From Kingdonia uniflora (lineage: Eukaryota > Streptophyta > Magnoliopsida > Ranunculales > Circaeasteraceae): a stretch of DNA of 64,000 nucleotides. The notes under the pieces are model-generated. The model worked only from the letters and a program-made list of their open reading frames with translations, was not told where the DNA came from and did not search any database. Below, one piece after another: positions 23,697 through 35,202 of the stretch (its first letter is position 1; each line of letters starts with the position of its first letter). The stretch spans positions 6,076,001 through 6,140,000 of the forward strand of contig JACGCM010000560.1 of assembly GCA_014058105.1 (NCBI GenBank), given 5' to 3'. The translations under genes were made by a program, and so were the position numbers.

Positions 23697-23704
23697 TATA
23701 AATA
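23697..23704 (+). promoter_or_regulatory. TATA box in the 5' LTR of element C
   Basis: CTATAAATATAGGAGAGGGG context, repeated in the 3' LTR at 35723-35730. Likely promoter of the sense RNA. Confidence 0.55.
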
Positions 23705-23993
23705 TAGGAGAGGGGAAACCAGCTGGGGGTTAGAAAAATCTCCTTCGGCCTTTGCATCTTTACCTTCGACCACCTAGAAAACCTGTACTCGAACCCTCTA
23801 ATTTACTTTTCAGTAATATAATCTATCTTAAAAATCCTCATCAGAGGTCCTAGAGAGTCACATTCAAGCCTCTACGTAAGTATTTGCCTTTAGTTTTATC
23901 TCATCATTGGCCGATTGCTTGTTCCCTTTGATTGAGGATTAAGTTTACTTTGTAAGGATCGACTCCCCGTCCAAACGGAGTTTACTCCCTACA

Positions 23994-24009
23994 ATTGGCA
24001 CTGTCTGTG
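23994..24009 (+). other. Primer binding site, element C
   Basis: ATTGGCACTGTCTGTG abuts the LTR. It is the same primer site as in A and B, with two changes in the GGCGCCGTC core. Confidence 0.6.
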
Positions 24010-24078
24010 CTTCCCACCCTACCACTCTCCTTCCCTTGTTCCCATCCCCTTGTTTTCCACACCAGCAAATCATCCTCA

Positions 24079-25476
24079 ATGGCACCCACACGCCATTTTA
24101 ACTCCACCCAGGCTAGAAATTCTATCGACGGAGTCGCTGCTCAAATAGCATTACTATCTCAACAAGTCGCTTAGGCAGAGGAGCGCCACTAGAACCAACT
24201 GAATCAGAAATGTGAAAACCATCGTTTGGTATTGGAAATAGAGCGGAATCGCCATTTGGATGACGAAAACTGACAAAACAGATCAATCGATGAGCTACGT
24301 AACACAGTATGAGAGCTACAAAGATTACTGCCCTTGGAACCTACTCGTCCGTCCCAGGCACCCGCCCCATCGCTCATTTCTGCCCGTACCCGCCATGGCC
24401 TTCCTCCAATCCTTAAGTTACCCCCAGTTAACGCTAGGGCCAAAGGTATTTCCCGTACTATTCCCCTAACCGGCTCTATCCACTTCGGGATTTATCCCAC
24501 CGAAGGCTCTTCTGACTCAATTCTTTGTTCCTCCATACAACCTACACGCCATCCTATTCGAGAACGGCTAGGGGAACACAGTACTGACTTTGTACCACAT
24601 ACTCGACCTCACAACCTTCAACTCCACCAATCTCCTCCTCATCCTCCATACGTTATGCAACAGGAATTCGACTACAAAATACAACCAGTCATCCGTGTTA
24701 CCGCGAGTCCAACTGTAGACTCATGGAACTGCCTCAATAACCCGATTTGCCCTAAACTTTTGGCCATCGAAATACCCTCTAACTTTCGCACTCCCAAACT
24801 TAGCAAATATCGTAATATAGACCCTAAATCCCACATTCTCGAATTCTAAAATGCTCTGAGCCTATACTCCACGGCTGACTATCTTTTTTGTCACCTTTTT
24901 CCAATGAGTCTTACCGATAACCCCCTTCGATGGTACCATAACCTCCCAAATGGCCTGATTCGTAACTTTGAGCAACTTTCACAACTTTTTGTCGCGCAGT
25001 CGCCTTCAATAAAGACAGAGAGGTCAGAGTTGACACTCTTTTCAATTTCAAAAAGTTTTGCAATGAGACCCTCGAAGCCTTCACCCGAAGATTCCTCGAC
25101 GAATCTCGTAAAATTGAAAACCTTGACTGCTCGAATACTATTTTGGCCTACTCAAATGCTCCGCCCGGTCACAGCCGGCTTAAAGAATATCTCGTTCTCC
25201 ACAAACCCAAAACACTCAAAGAAATGCTCTCGAAAGTCAACGGCTATATCGACCTCGAGCGGCTTCAAGAGTCCTGCAAACAGAACCAGCCTCCGCAAAC
25301 AACAACTTTCAATAAACCTCGGCAACATACACACTCTGCCCCCATACCCCTGATTGCTCCTGTCTCACAGGAGACTGAGAGCCGCAAATGCCCCATGATT
25401 GATAACAGCACCAAAGCGCACAAGAAGTGACTAAAGCCTATTTTACCTATACTCACTACTCCCCTCAGCACCCTTC
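24079..25476 (+). pseudogene. gag: gag of element C (degenerate, zinc knuckle missing)
   Basis: The first ATG (MAPTRHFNSTQARNSID) opens a frame with a Gln-rich helical start and a Pro-rich linker. The capsid core follows (IPSNFRTPKLSKYRNIDP, NPLRWYHNLPNGLIRNF, then ILAYSNAPPGHS and KVNGYIDLERL). There are several stops and a frameshift around 25000. The CCHC knuckle present in A and B is absent: the sequence jumps into the protease C-terminus. Confidence 0.75.
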
Positions 25477-25477
25477 T

Positions 25478-25735
25478 ACCAAGTTTAAATACCTTGGCAT
25501 ACTCGGACGAGATTGACTTCACGCCATGCGCGCTATACCTTCGACCTATCATCAGACCCTTCGATTCAGCAATCACGAGGGTACTTGGAGCTTGAAAGGT
25601 TCTCAACACCTTGCCCGCTCATGCGAGCACCCAGAGATTGACCAAACACGAAAACTTGTCAGCCGCCCATAGCAATCACAACATCTTCCTATACCTTCAA
25701 CTTTGACAGATACCACATAGCCCATTGAACCCACT
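25478..25735 (+). pseudogene. Protease C-terminal remnant of element C
   Basis: Only the end of the aspartic protease is present: KYLGILGRD, stop, LHAMRAIPSTYHQTLRF, then SLKGSQHLARSCE. The catalytic loop is not found. The TGA replaces the Trp of the family motif GRDWLH. Confidence 0.65.
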
Positions 25736-27270
25736 GTTTATATCAAACTCGATGGTCATGGTCAGGGTACATTTATTGGAACACTCCTTAACGAGTCAAA
25801 ACACATCAAACTTTCTGAGTTCCTTCGAGCAAACAAAGATATCTTTGCCTAGACATTTCAAGAAATGCCCGACGTCAACCCCCACCTGGCGTGCCATCGC
25901 CTTGATCTCATCCCCTATTCCTCAGCAGTAAAGAAAAAAAAACGTTCATTGGTGGCACCACAACTTCGAAAGCTGTGAACCTTAAAGTTGACAAACTCAT
26001 AGCCGCTGGGTTTATCAGAGAAGTGAAGTACGCAGACTGGATATCGAACATCGTGGCAGTACCAAAGAAGAATGGAAAAATCAAAATCTGCGTCGACTTC
26101 ATTGACCTCAACAAGTATACATCAAAGGACAGCTTCCCCCTCACAACTATCTCAGCACTCCTCGATGCCACCGCTGGACACGAACGCCTATATATGATGG
26201 GCGCGGTTTCAGGTTACAATCAGGTACCCCTCCTCCTTGAAGATCAACTTAAAACTGCCTTTATAACCGAACAAGGCCTTTACTGTTTCAATGTTATGCC
26301 ATTCGGCCTTAAAAATGTTGGTGTTACCTACCAACGCCTCGTCACAACTATGTTCAATCCCATGCTTGGCAAGTCAGTCAAACTCTACATCGATGACATG
26401 TTCTGCAAAAGCCTCCATAAGAATACTCATATTCATGACCTAACCGTGATCTTCTCAGTACTTCGCACGTACAATATGAAACTCAACCCAGATAAGTGTC
26501 AATTTGGCGTGTTATCTGGCAAATTTTGGTATCACTTTATCAGTAAACGCGAGATAGAGATCGATCCTACCCACATTCAAGCCCTCATAGACATGCCTTC
26601 ACCCCGAACAAAGAAAGACGTCCCAAAAATAGCTGGCGGGATAGCAGACCTTAACTGTTTCATTTCAAAATCATCTGACCACTGCGCTTGGCTTTCTTCC
26701 CTCTTATGCGAACAGGGTACCCACAAAATAAAAAAGAAAAATAGCCCTGAGATCAATTAGGCCCCTGAGTATGAACAAGCTTTCCTTGAACTTAAAACTT
26801 ATCATGGCTGGTCACCTATTATCAGTATCCCTATCGAAGGCGAGACACTCTCTTTATACCTTACTGCTACAAAAACTTCGATCAGTTCAGTGCTTATTCG
26901 ACTTGATTCCCATATCAAAAAGCCTGTATATTTCATCAGCGAAACCCTCACCCCTCCAGAGACCCGGTATTCATAACTTAAACTTTTGCTCCTCACACTT
27001 GTCTATTCAGCCTGTAAACTCAAACCATATTTTTAGACTCATCCCATTCGTGTCATTACCAGTTACCCCCTACGGGAAGTACTCAGCAAAAAAGTAAAAT
27101 TCAGGCGAGTGTAACAGTGGTCCGTATACCTTGGCGAACACGACATTACCTTCGAGAAACAAATATCCCAGAAAGGCCAATCAGCAGCAGATTTTCTAGC
27201 CGACTTCTCGGTCGTAGATATAGATTGGGAAGAACACGAAGATGATCTCGCAGACTATCAACCCGAAGAA
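25736..27270 (+). pseudogene. Reverse transcriptase and gypsy RNase H of element C
   Basis: Best-kept RT of the window: one 261-codon open stretch (25975-26757) with VPKKNGKIKICVDFIDLN, DSFPLTTISALLDATAGH, SGYNQVPLLLEDQ, MPFGLKNVGVTYQRLV and an intact catalytic YIDDM (26386-26400). Thumb and connection follow (SKREIEIDPTHIQALIDM). The RNase H (KKPVYFISETLTP, KGQSAADFLADFSVVD) is frameshifted. The domain before RT has TFIGTLL and FQEMPDVNPHLACHRLDLI. Confidence 0.85.
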
Positions 27271-27660
27271 CTAGATCTGTGGGACCTTCTCACTGGTTGG
27301 CGTTTATTCACAGCGGATCAGCAGGACCTAATGGCTCAGGAATTGGTATTGTTCTAGTAATACCCACTAATGATCACATAGAGAAAGCCGTCAAACTTGC
27401 CTTTGAATGTTCTAATAACGAAACAGAGTATGAAGCCTTGATCCACAGCATCGACCTCGCACCCGACCTTGGCATCCCCAAACTTGCAGTCTTTACAGAT
27501 TCCCAACTTATTCATAGGCACTACACAGGAGAAAACCAAGCTAATGGCCGCATGGCTGTTTACGCCCTCTTTGTGCGAAAGCGAATGGACCGGTTCCCCA
27601 AAAGATTCACAATCACACATTACCCTCGGGGAGGAAATTGACATTCAGACGCCCTCGCCA
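27271..27660 (+). pseudogene. Second, archaeal-type RNase H of element C
   Basis: SAGPNGSGIGIVLVIPTND, SNNETEYEALIHSIDLAPD and LAVFTDSQLI keep two catalytic acids. The first Asp codon is destroyed: a 1-bp deletion changes the expected TTC-ACA-GAT-GGA to TTCACAGCGGA at about 27309. The tail is THYPRGGN, stop, HSDALANIAAMLG. Confidence 0.75.
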
Positions 27661-29064
27661 ATATAGCAGCTATGCTCGGCCACTCAGAGTCGCGGACACT
27701 CCATATCGAAGTACTCGAACGCCCAAGTATCGATAAGATGAAAATTAATACCATCAATATTGGGGGCGAGAGTCACGATCTCGATGATTGGCGGAAACTG
27801 CTCCATCACTACTTCAATAATGCTACTCTCCTGGATGATCCCAAAGCCAAATGCTCTATCCTGGAAAATTGCCGTAGATATATCATCTATAAAATCCAAT
27901 TACATCGCAAATCTCCAAATTGTGTCCTCCTTCAATGCCTATCCCAAACCGAAGCCTCTCAGATCTTAGCCAAACTTTATGAAGAAACATGCGGTACTCA
28001 TACTGCTGGTCACTATATGGCCCTTCGAGCTGTTACTCAAGGATTAATTTGGCCTGATATGAAGAAACAAGCTTCGGACAATGCAAAACAATGTGACAAA
28101 TTCCAGCGTCACGCCCACGACATCCATTGCCCCTCTAGAGACCTCTATGTCTGCCAAGTTTCCTAGCCATTCAAAAGATGGGCCATCGATCTCATTGGAC
28201 CCTACCCAAAAGCCTCAGGTAGCAGAGATAACATCCTTGTCGCAACCGGCTACTTTACTAAATCGGTCGATACTGTTCCTCTATGCCGAACCAGAGATGA
28301 AGAAGTTATCAAATTCTTGTGGGAAAATATCATCACTCGCTTCGGCTACCCCTAAATAATCCGATGCGACAACGGTCCCCAGTTTGTTGGAAGCAAAGTT
28401 AGAAACTTCCTCAAAAAACACAAGATCATTCTCAGACCATCAACACCTTACAATCCTCAGGGCAGCGATCAAGTCGAAGTAGTTAACAAAAGAATTATCG
28501 ACCGTCTTAAGAAGAGAGTCGATACAAAGAAAGGAAGATGGGTCTAAGAGTTACAGCACGTTCTTTGGGCTTATCGCATAATACCAAGAAAATCTACAGG
28601 ATACACCCCTTTCCTCCTGACATATGGGACTGAAGCTGTGCTACCAACTCAATTCGAAGTACCCACCCGAGACCCTAATCTCCCAGATGAAGATAACGAG
28701 TTCGAACTTGCGTGCAACATATTATGGATTGACGAGACCAGAGGCCGAGCTATCGCCAACCTTGGCCTCTACCACATTTCACTTCAAAAATCCTATAACA
28801 AGAGAGTTCGACCAAGAAGTTTCAACATAGGAGATCTAGCTTTTTGATATGTCAATCAATCTTTGAAACCTCAGAATGCTAGCAAGCTAGTCGAATCATG
28901 AGAAGGACCCTACATCGTCTGCGATAAAATAGACAAGTGTTCCTATTACCTAATGAAGGAAGACGAAGAGCCCCTACCGCACCCCTAGAATACAATGCAA
29001 TTGGCCTTCTATAACAGGCCATATCTACAATCATGTACAACTGATGTAACCCAAAATATTCAAT
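27661..29064 (+). pseudogene. Integrase of element C (degenerate)
   Basis: Zinc region YEETCGTHTAGHYMALRAV...QCDKFQRHA, with the first His and the last Cys changed. Core: KRWAIDLIGPYPKASG, RCDNGPQFVGS and NPQGSDQVEVVN. Then HVLWAYRIIPRKSTGYTPF and a C-terminal part ending near NTMQLAFYNRP. Stops replace the expected W and Q (before PFKRW, after FGYP, in RWVQEL). Confidence 0.85.
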
Positions 29065-29112
29065 AAACAAGTTGTTCCATTCCGACTTCGTCTCCTGCTT
29101 CATTTTTTAATT

Positions 29113-29760
29113 CCTGGTTGAACCTAAGTATCATGTCCACCCTCCCCCCGAATAATACTTGGGGACGACCTTGAATTGCTCTAAGTTTCCAATTTTGAGC
29201 AAACTTGAGGGGCAAGGAAGGTCGAAAGACCAGACCGTCAGGGATACATTGGGGGCGATCAGATATTGCTTCGCTGTGGCTTAAGCCTTTGAAGTCCAGT
29301 CCTCTTCCTGGTTGAACCTAGGTATCACGTCCACCCTCGCCCCGACTGATACTTGAGGGCAACCCTAAATTGCTCAAGTCTCCAATTTTGAGCAAACCCG
29401 AGGGGCAAGGAAGGTTGAAAAACCGGACCCTCAGGAATGCACTAGGGGCGATCAGATACACTTTGTCCAGGCCCTAAAACCGTCAAAGTCCAGTCCTTTT
29501 CTCAGTTTACCCCGGGTATCACGTCCACCCTCGCCCTGACTGATACTTGGGGGCGACCTTGAATTGCTCAAGTTTCCAGCATTCGAGCAAACTCAAGGGG
29601 CAAGGATGGTTGAACGACCGGACCCTCGGGAATGCGTTAGAGGCGATCAGCTAATTTTCGGATTTCTCCTAGCCATCACGTCCCCTTGGCCCAACTGATA
29701 CTCAGAGGCGACTTGGAAGTTGTTCAAAATTTCAAACATCGTTGCGGCTTCGGCCTTCGA
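29113..29760 (+). repeat. About 190-bp tandem repeats in the pol/antisense spacer, element C
   Basis: Units start near 29113, 29307, 29501 and 29666, marked by TATCACGTCCACCCTCGCCC, GATACTTGGGGGCGACC and GAGCAAACTTGAGGGGCAAGG. The last unit is partial. From 29760 to 30288 the spacer is AT-rich without a gene. Confidence 0.75.
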
Positions 29761-30869
29761 TGACCAGCAGAACATTCAGAGTTTGATCTATATATCTCAG
29801 ATACTCTTCAGACTTCGATCACACTATAGTCAATCAAACAGACCAATTTCCTATTTTGAACAGATAAAATGTCTACTTCAAAGATACAAAAATACCCGCT
29901 AATGCCATCAAATGCAGAGAACACTCAACATATTACCCGTCAGAAGAGACAGTTACAGTATAATTCAAAAATCAATCAGCAAGAGTCTAAAAATAAGGAA
30001 AATCAACAGCATATGCATTCAAATTACAACAATTCAAGGTCAGGCTACAATAACATAATTCATCAGTAAATTAGATTTCAAGTCAGAAGCTCAAAATCAG
30101 TATGTTCAGGAAACAAGCATCAGTATGTTCAGCATCAACCGCAGAAGTTCAACAGATAAAAAAATAATAAATAAACCCCGCCCTACTGAGTTCCAATACC
30201 AACAGAAAACCACAAACATCGTTCACAATATTACAACTTAACATCACAACCTGTAGAAGAAGACATGCGAATCCTACCTCAAAATACCTCACGTGGGAGC
30301 GGTTGCACCCCCTGGCTCCACAGTCGCCCCAGCACCACCAACCTCAGCAGCCTCACGCAACCCTTCGATCAGACCATCAGCAGTTCCACCAATTGGTCCT
30401 ATACGAAGAGCACTCTCAACATCACCCCCAATGCCCCCAAGTGCTTTCTCAGCAGCGTTCACCTCCCCTCCCTTCACCTGCAATTCATCCCCCTCCAGAA
30501 GTCCCAAAGAAACAGGATAAGGCTGCAACGTATCGACATCATACCCCATACCATCAATAAAAATTTTCAACCTCACATTCTCCATGCACTACTTATCATA
30601 CTGTCCCTGAAAGCCCACCTTCTATTCCGCTTTCGCCTTCTCACGCGCCTTCAGCTTGGCCGACCACTCTCGCTTCAACTTGACCGCTGTTGCTCGAGCC
30701 TTTCGTCATAAGAGTCAGTAAGCACATTAATATCTTGCTTCAGCTACCTGACTTGAGATACCCAAGTTGCCTCCTTCCCACGAGGCAGATCTTGATTTTC
30801 CTTTGATTGTCGCAGCTTCGCCTTCACCGACTTCATCGCCTTGTTACAAGTCACTACCCAGACTTCCGT

Positions 30870-30963
30870 CTGCTAAAAATACTCAAGATATCAGTGAACC
30901 TCGAAACTCAAACAATTAGTAAAAAACTTCAAAATATCGATACACAAAGCTATATATAGTTAC
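30870..30963 (-). other. Predicted intron 2 of gene L, element C
   Basis: Minus-strand donor CTCGG/GTAACT and acceptor ATTTTTAGCAG, 94 bp. Confidence 0.45.
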
Positions 30964-31538
30964 CCGAGACATATGCTTCTTTATCTCCTTCAAAGCTTCA
31001 TCAGGGTTATCCTCCCAGAGTTCGAACACCGACGCCTACTTCGCTACAGCCTGCTCTTGTCGCTCAACTTCCGTTATTTCTTAATCTTCCTCCATTGTAT
31101 CATCCTCTCCAAGTACTTTACGTCTCTTACGTTGAGTAACCTTTGATTTCTGCACCTTAGGGGCTTCGGGCGCTACTCGACCCTTCCCTTTCTCTACTTG
31201 AGAATAAGCTTGTTTTGCTTTCATCATCGAAGCCTCTCCACCCCCTTCAGCCACTGGCGCCACTTGCTTTGCACCCCTCCGTGACCACGGCACAAACTGG
31301 TAATTCCTTGGCAACTCTTCCCCTCCCATTTCTTTTTTCTCTTTCGAAACACCTACCCCTCTTTTTCTTTTTGATTGCTTCGGCGTAGCGGGTACGTCTC
31401 GAAGCTGGGAATCCACCTTTTTTCTCCTTTGCCTCTTGATCTTGAGACTATCAAACACCAAATTTACTCAGTTGTCACTAGCCTAGAGTAGGGTATCAAT
31501 GTAATTTACCAGATTATCCCAAGACAAACTTCCTGGAC

Positions 31539-31616
31539 CTACAGAAATAAACCGAAAACACAGTTATCACTTATTATAGAAGCGCACCAGCAACAAACCT
31601 TCGACAACAAACTTAC
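31539..31616 (-). other. Predicted intron 1 of gene L, element C
   Basis: Minus-strand donor GGAAGTAAGTTTG and acceptor TTTATTTCTGTAG, 78 bp, placed right after the conserved domain exon as in A, B and D. Confidence 0.6.
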
Positions 31617-32458
31617 TTCCGTTATATACCGTATGATATAATTTGTATTGGTCGTCATTATCTACATTCTCGTAGTTACCACTTACTATCAATAAATCTT
31701 TATTCCACCCCTGGCCTGTTGAGCACAGATCGAAGAACTAAGGCTTCTCTGGGTGATATTGGATGTGATATGTCCCGGGTTTTGACTAGCCTTCCCCGAA
31801 TAAAAGGTGATAATGTCGGGCCATTTAATTAATCCTCGACCCTCGCCAGCCAATTTCACATTCATCCCCTTTATCACCCTCATCATCTCATAGAAATTAC
31901 CGTTCATCTGCACCAGAGCTACTCCCCAGAAATTCAACACTTCTTTCACCAGTCGCCGAAGAGGTAGCTCCAGTCCGAATCGAATTTGACCCCTATAAGC
32001 CATAATCCCTTCCCCAGGGCTCAATTTGAAAATCAACCCTGCCCCCGCCACACTCAGTTGCACCCCCACCTTCGAGAGTTCTAATTTTGCGGCAAACCGA
32101 TCTAACTTAACCCTATGTTTTTCTGAAACGGCATCCTCGATCTCACCTGACTCAGTCGAATCCTCGTTATCACCCCCTATATCTTATCCCCCTCCTCACT
32201 GCCCGAAGGTTCTGTACCACATCCCTTCCCCCATACTATTTCCTCTTCATCACTATCTTCGGTCACTATCGTCCTTCGACGTTTCGTGACCGCATCATCT
32301 CCAGCCGGCAGAATCATCGACAACGGGGCCTCGGTCACCACATCTAACACCTTTAAATCGCTACCCTCGCCCATTGGGTCTTGATCAGACATACTAGCTT
32401 TGACCTCGTCAACCTCTTCATCCACCAGTTCCCGCCTCGAAGCCCGACGGCTATGCAT

Positions 32459-33703
32459 TTTTTGCCTACAGAAGAAGAGGGACGCAATCAGGGTAGAAAA
32501 TTTGACAATCCCGCCGCATCTATCGCCCTTATCCCATCTATCCCCTCCAGATATTTCTCCTACCACAAATATCAGACACAATAACTTCTCCAAAACAAAC
32601 AACTCTCACCAAATTTCTGACTGGGTCAAAACCCAATTCTAACAAGCCTCCATACTCCCGAAAATAACCTCTTCACTCCAAATGCAAAGTCTTCAACCCA
32701 CCCCTCAAACAGAGTAAACATGACAGAGATCAAGTGACTTACCAGTGGTTAGCAACCCTCTCCTTAAACGAGCAAGATCAAACTAGCAGAAGAAGTAGCA
32801 ACCCTCACGTTCGAAATAACGTATGTTCTCTTCTCCTAATATTTTGATTCTCACCACAAAATTGTATAATAATCACTCTTCTCTCACTTATATACCTTTC
32901 AAAATAATTAAACCGCCTCGATTTACTCACTACTATCATTACCACGACCCCACTACCCCGACTTTTAGGCTGTAATGTCATTTGACTAATTTACCCCTCG
33001 CACTTCCTACGTGCGCACAGCACCCTTACTCCCATCTGCCCGCAAAACCCAAAGTTCTCGAGCCCTTTTTCTCCCCTACTCGAAGCCAAACAGTCCAGTT
33101 CAAACAGCTAATCATTACCTTTTTTCCATCATACGAGAAAAACAACATCATTACCTTCTGTACACTTCCCCAGGCGTTCGTACCAGTCTGACCGACCAGC
33201 CGCCTGGCTGTCAAAGTAGCTAGTCAAATCAAACTCAATCTTCGACACATTCCTGCACTCGAGTACTCAACCATTTCACACCTCGAACAATCATCAGCAT
33301 CTAGCCTCAACAAAATTCATTTCAATATATTGGCCTTCGACATTCAGTACGCTCCCTAACTCAAAAGTTTCAAACGTTCGACCAAACGCAGTCGTAAGAT
33401 CGACTAGTCAAAAACCTCAGGCCTGTAGATAAATTTTTCAGCTTCACCACAGTTTACTTTTCCTTTCTACAAACCTATTTTAATCTTCGAACAACACAAA
33501 CTACATATTTCGACAAACTATATCATCCATTCCATATCAGATTTTATCACTATTACCTACAGTTTGACAGACACGAGTTATTCAAAGAAATCATTTTCCA
33601 TTTTAAAAGCAGCTAACATTTTAACCCTCTTACAAAACAACAAACAAGAGACAACAAAAATAAAAGAAAAGAAAATAACAACACAATTATATTTTAGAAG
33701 ACC
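32459..33703 (-). other. Leader between S2 and L, element C
   Basis: No S3-like frame recognised. It probably holds the untranslated leader and first intron of gene L, whose acceptor lies at the lower end. Frames on the plus strand here look like shadows. Confidence 0.35.
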
Positions 33704-34020
33704 CTAGTTATTAGCAGGCTGCTCCTCTTCCACAACGGTCGCAGCATCTGCATCCTCTTGGTCAACAATATCCTCTACAAAGCCCTCGAGGAGAGATATC
33801 CGATGACCAGGGAATGGCCCCATCATCTGTAGTATCCCCCACCAGTATGTGAATGGCATTCCAAGAATTGGAGCTCTGGGTTCCAGCTCAAAAATATTTG
33901 GTATTTCTGCGTCAATTTCCTCTTCCAGGCCAAACCGCCATCGCAGCCCCAGCAAGGCCTCCCGTATGTGCCTAACTCTCGCAGCAGCCGGGTTCTCTTG
34001 AATGGGAATATCTGCCACAA
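33704..34020 (-). CDS. Antisense small protein S2, element C
   Basis: Open frame ending VVEEEQPANN. The part related to S1 runs from NPAAARVRHIREALLGLRWR through EEIDAEIPNIFELEP to MPFTYWWGILQMMG and an acidic tail. The open frame continues upstream into a Phe/Leu-rich stretch that is probably an intron; an acceptor-like ATTGTGGCAG precedes the conserved part. Start codon therefore uncertain. No known domain. Confidence 0.4.
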
Positions 34021-34609
34021 TTTTAATACGAGCAACGAAGAATAACAACAAGAAAAGCATGCAAAAAGGTAAGAAGTAATCTCTACTGCAGTTCTTTTTG
34101 TACTTGCAAACCCACCGCAACTTTCCCACTTCCGTAACCAAATTAATGACAACCTTTCATTTCTAATCTAGAAAAGTCAACATGCGACCTCTCCAGCTTC
34201 CTAGACGTAACTGATTCATTGGTGCATGCACATAAAACTCATTCTTGAGGACCTCTATTCGAGCACATCACCCACATCGAACATTCGTCCATCACAACCA
34301 TCGTTTATTACAAAGCAGTATTTCATCATGCCTTCGACTATAATTCATTTTGAACATCATAACCAGATAGCACTAAACCTTCGTTCATCATTACCTTCAA
34401 GCTCATCACTGTACCTCGTGCCTATAAGAGTATTCGCTTACATTCGTCTGCAATATCAATCAGATATAGCAATATAAGTATGAAGAAAATACTTTGTCCA
34501 TTCCAAATAACAAATTTAACAGACAAATTACATTCTTACTATCAACCCCACACAACAGAAACAACCCCCCTCTAAACATAGCAAAACAGAAACTCAAAAC
34601 ATTCCCCCC

Positions 34610-34948
34610 TCAACCCGAAGTCCTACTACCGGAAGGACCCGCCCTGTTCTCCACATTCTGCTCCTCGATGATCACCTCAGCACAAATGAGACTTTCAGCC
34701 AGTGTCATCAGAAACAGATAGCGCCGTTCAGTAGTCGTAAATTGAAACCTCAACTGCTCCCAAAGATAAGAATATGGGTTTCCATTGAAGAACTCCTCAG
34801 GCCCTTCTTCCACAAGATCTGGTATGTCCCTGGTCAGGTTATGTTTGCCAAACAACTTCACGTGCAGTTCCGCCATTTTTCGCCCCACTCGACGGTCCCG
34901 AGCAAACTCCATCCTCTCCTGGTAACGTGTGCTCGGCATTGTATCCAT
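34610..34948 (-). CDS. Antisense small protein S1, element C
   Basis: Open frame of 112 codons from MDTMPSTRYQERMEFARDR, chosen because STR aligns with the K/R-T-R start of other copies. It contains KMAELHVKLFGKHNLTRDIP, YLWEQLRFQFTTTERRYL and an acidic end. No stops. A TATA box lies 81 bp upstream. Function unknown; no signal peptide or membrane segment. Confidence 0.5.
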   Translation of the reverse strand: MDTMPSTRYQERMEFARDRRVGRKMAELHVKLFGKHNLTRDIPDLVEEGPEEFFNGNPYSYLWEQLRFQFTTTERRYLFLMTLAESLICAEVIIEEQNVENRAGPSGSRTSG

Positions 34949-35028
34949 CCAAATGATAAGAAAATGGAGAACAAAGTAGAAGACTATTTCAGATGAAAGA
35001 AGATACAGCTTACCTCCACAATAGCCCA

Positions 35029-35036
35029 TATTTATA
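35029..35036 (-). promoter_or_regulatory. Antisense TATA box upstream of S1, element C
   Basis: Minus-strand CCTATAAATATGGGC, 81 bp before the S1 ATG, followed by a donor-like GGAGGTAAGC. It lies outside the LTR. Confidence 0.5.
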
Positions 35037-35189
35037 GGCTTTAATGTATTTTTCCCTATAACCAACTGCATCCCTTGAAAACCCCTTTTTACTACTTTCC
35101 CAAAAAACAAGACAGTCAAACCGCCCAGATTCTAAGACCAAACCGTTTTTTCTGCGAACACCTCTCCACCTGGCTTCGAGACCTTCCCT

Positions 35190-35202
35190 GAGAGGGGGCA
35201 AA
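35190..35202 (+). other. Polypurine tract, element C
   Basis: GAGAGGGGGCAAA directly before the 3' LTR. Confidence 0.7.

Larger units (their letters stand above)
23079..23993 (+). repeat. 5' LTR of element C
   Basis: 915 bp with intact TG...CA ends. It contains a TATA box (TATAAATA, 23697-23704) and three tandem copies of a 98-bp unit (23210-23505). Confidence 0.85.
30289..32458 (-). pseudogene. Antisense gene L of element C
   Basis: Starts at MHSRRASRRELVDEE, seven bases after a TTCTGTAG acceptor. An acidic linker (TEDSDEEEIVWGKG) leads into the shared domain: QIRFGLELPLRRLVKEVLNF, GVALVQMNGNFYEMMRVIKG, then a LIKWPDIITFYSGK end. Introns at 31539-31616 and 30870-30963. Exon 2 is strongly basic (QRRKKVDSQ, KQSKRKRGVG, QRKRRKVLGEDD), suggesting nuclear import. 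Exon 3 is helical and ends GGATAPT. A stop near 32180 and frameshifts break it. Domain assignment is from remembered similarity to the Pfam putative gypsy-type transposon family. Confidence 0.6.

Noticed and set aside
30265..30711. 148-codon Ser/Pro/His-rich frame in element C
   Set aside because: Antisense shadow of exon 3 of gene L.
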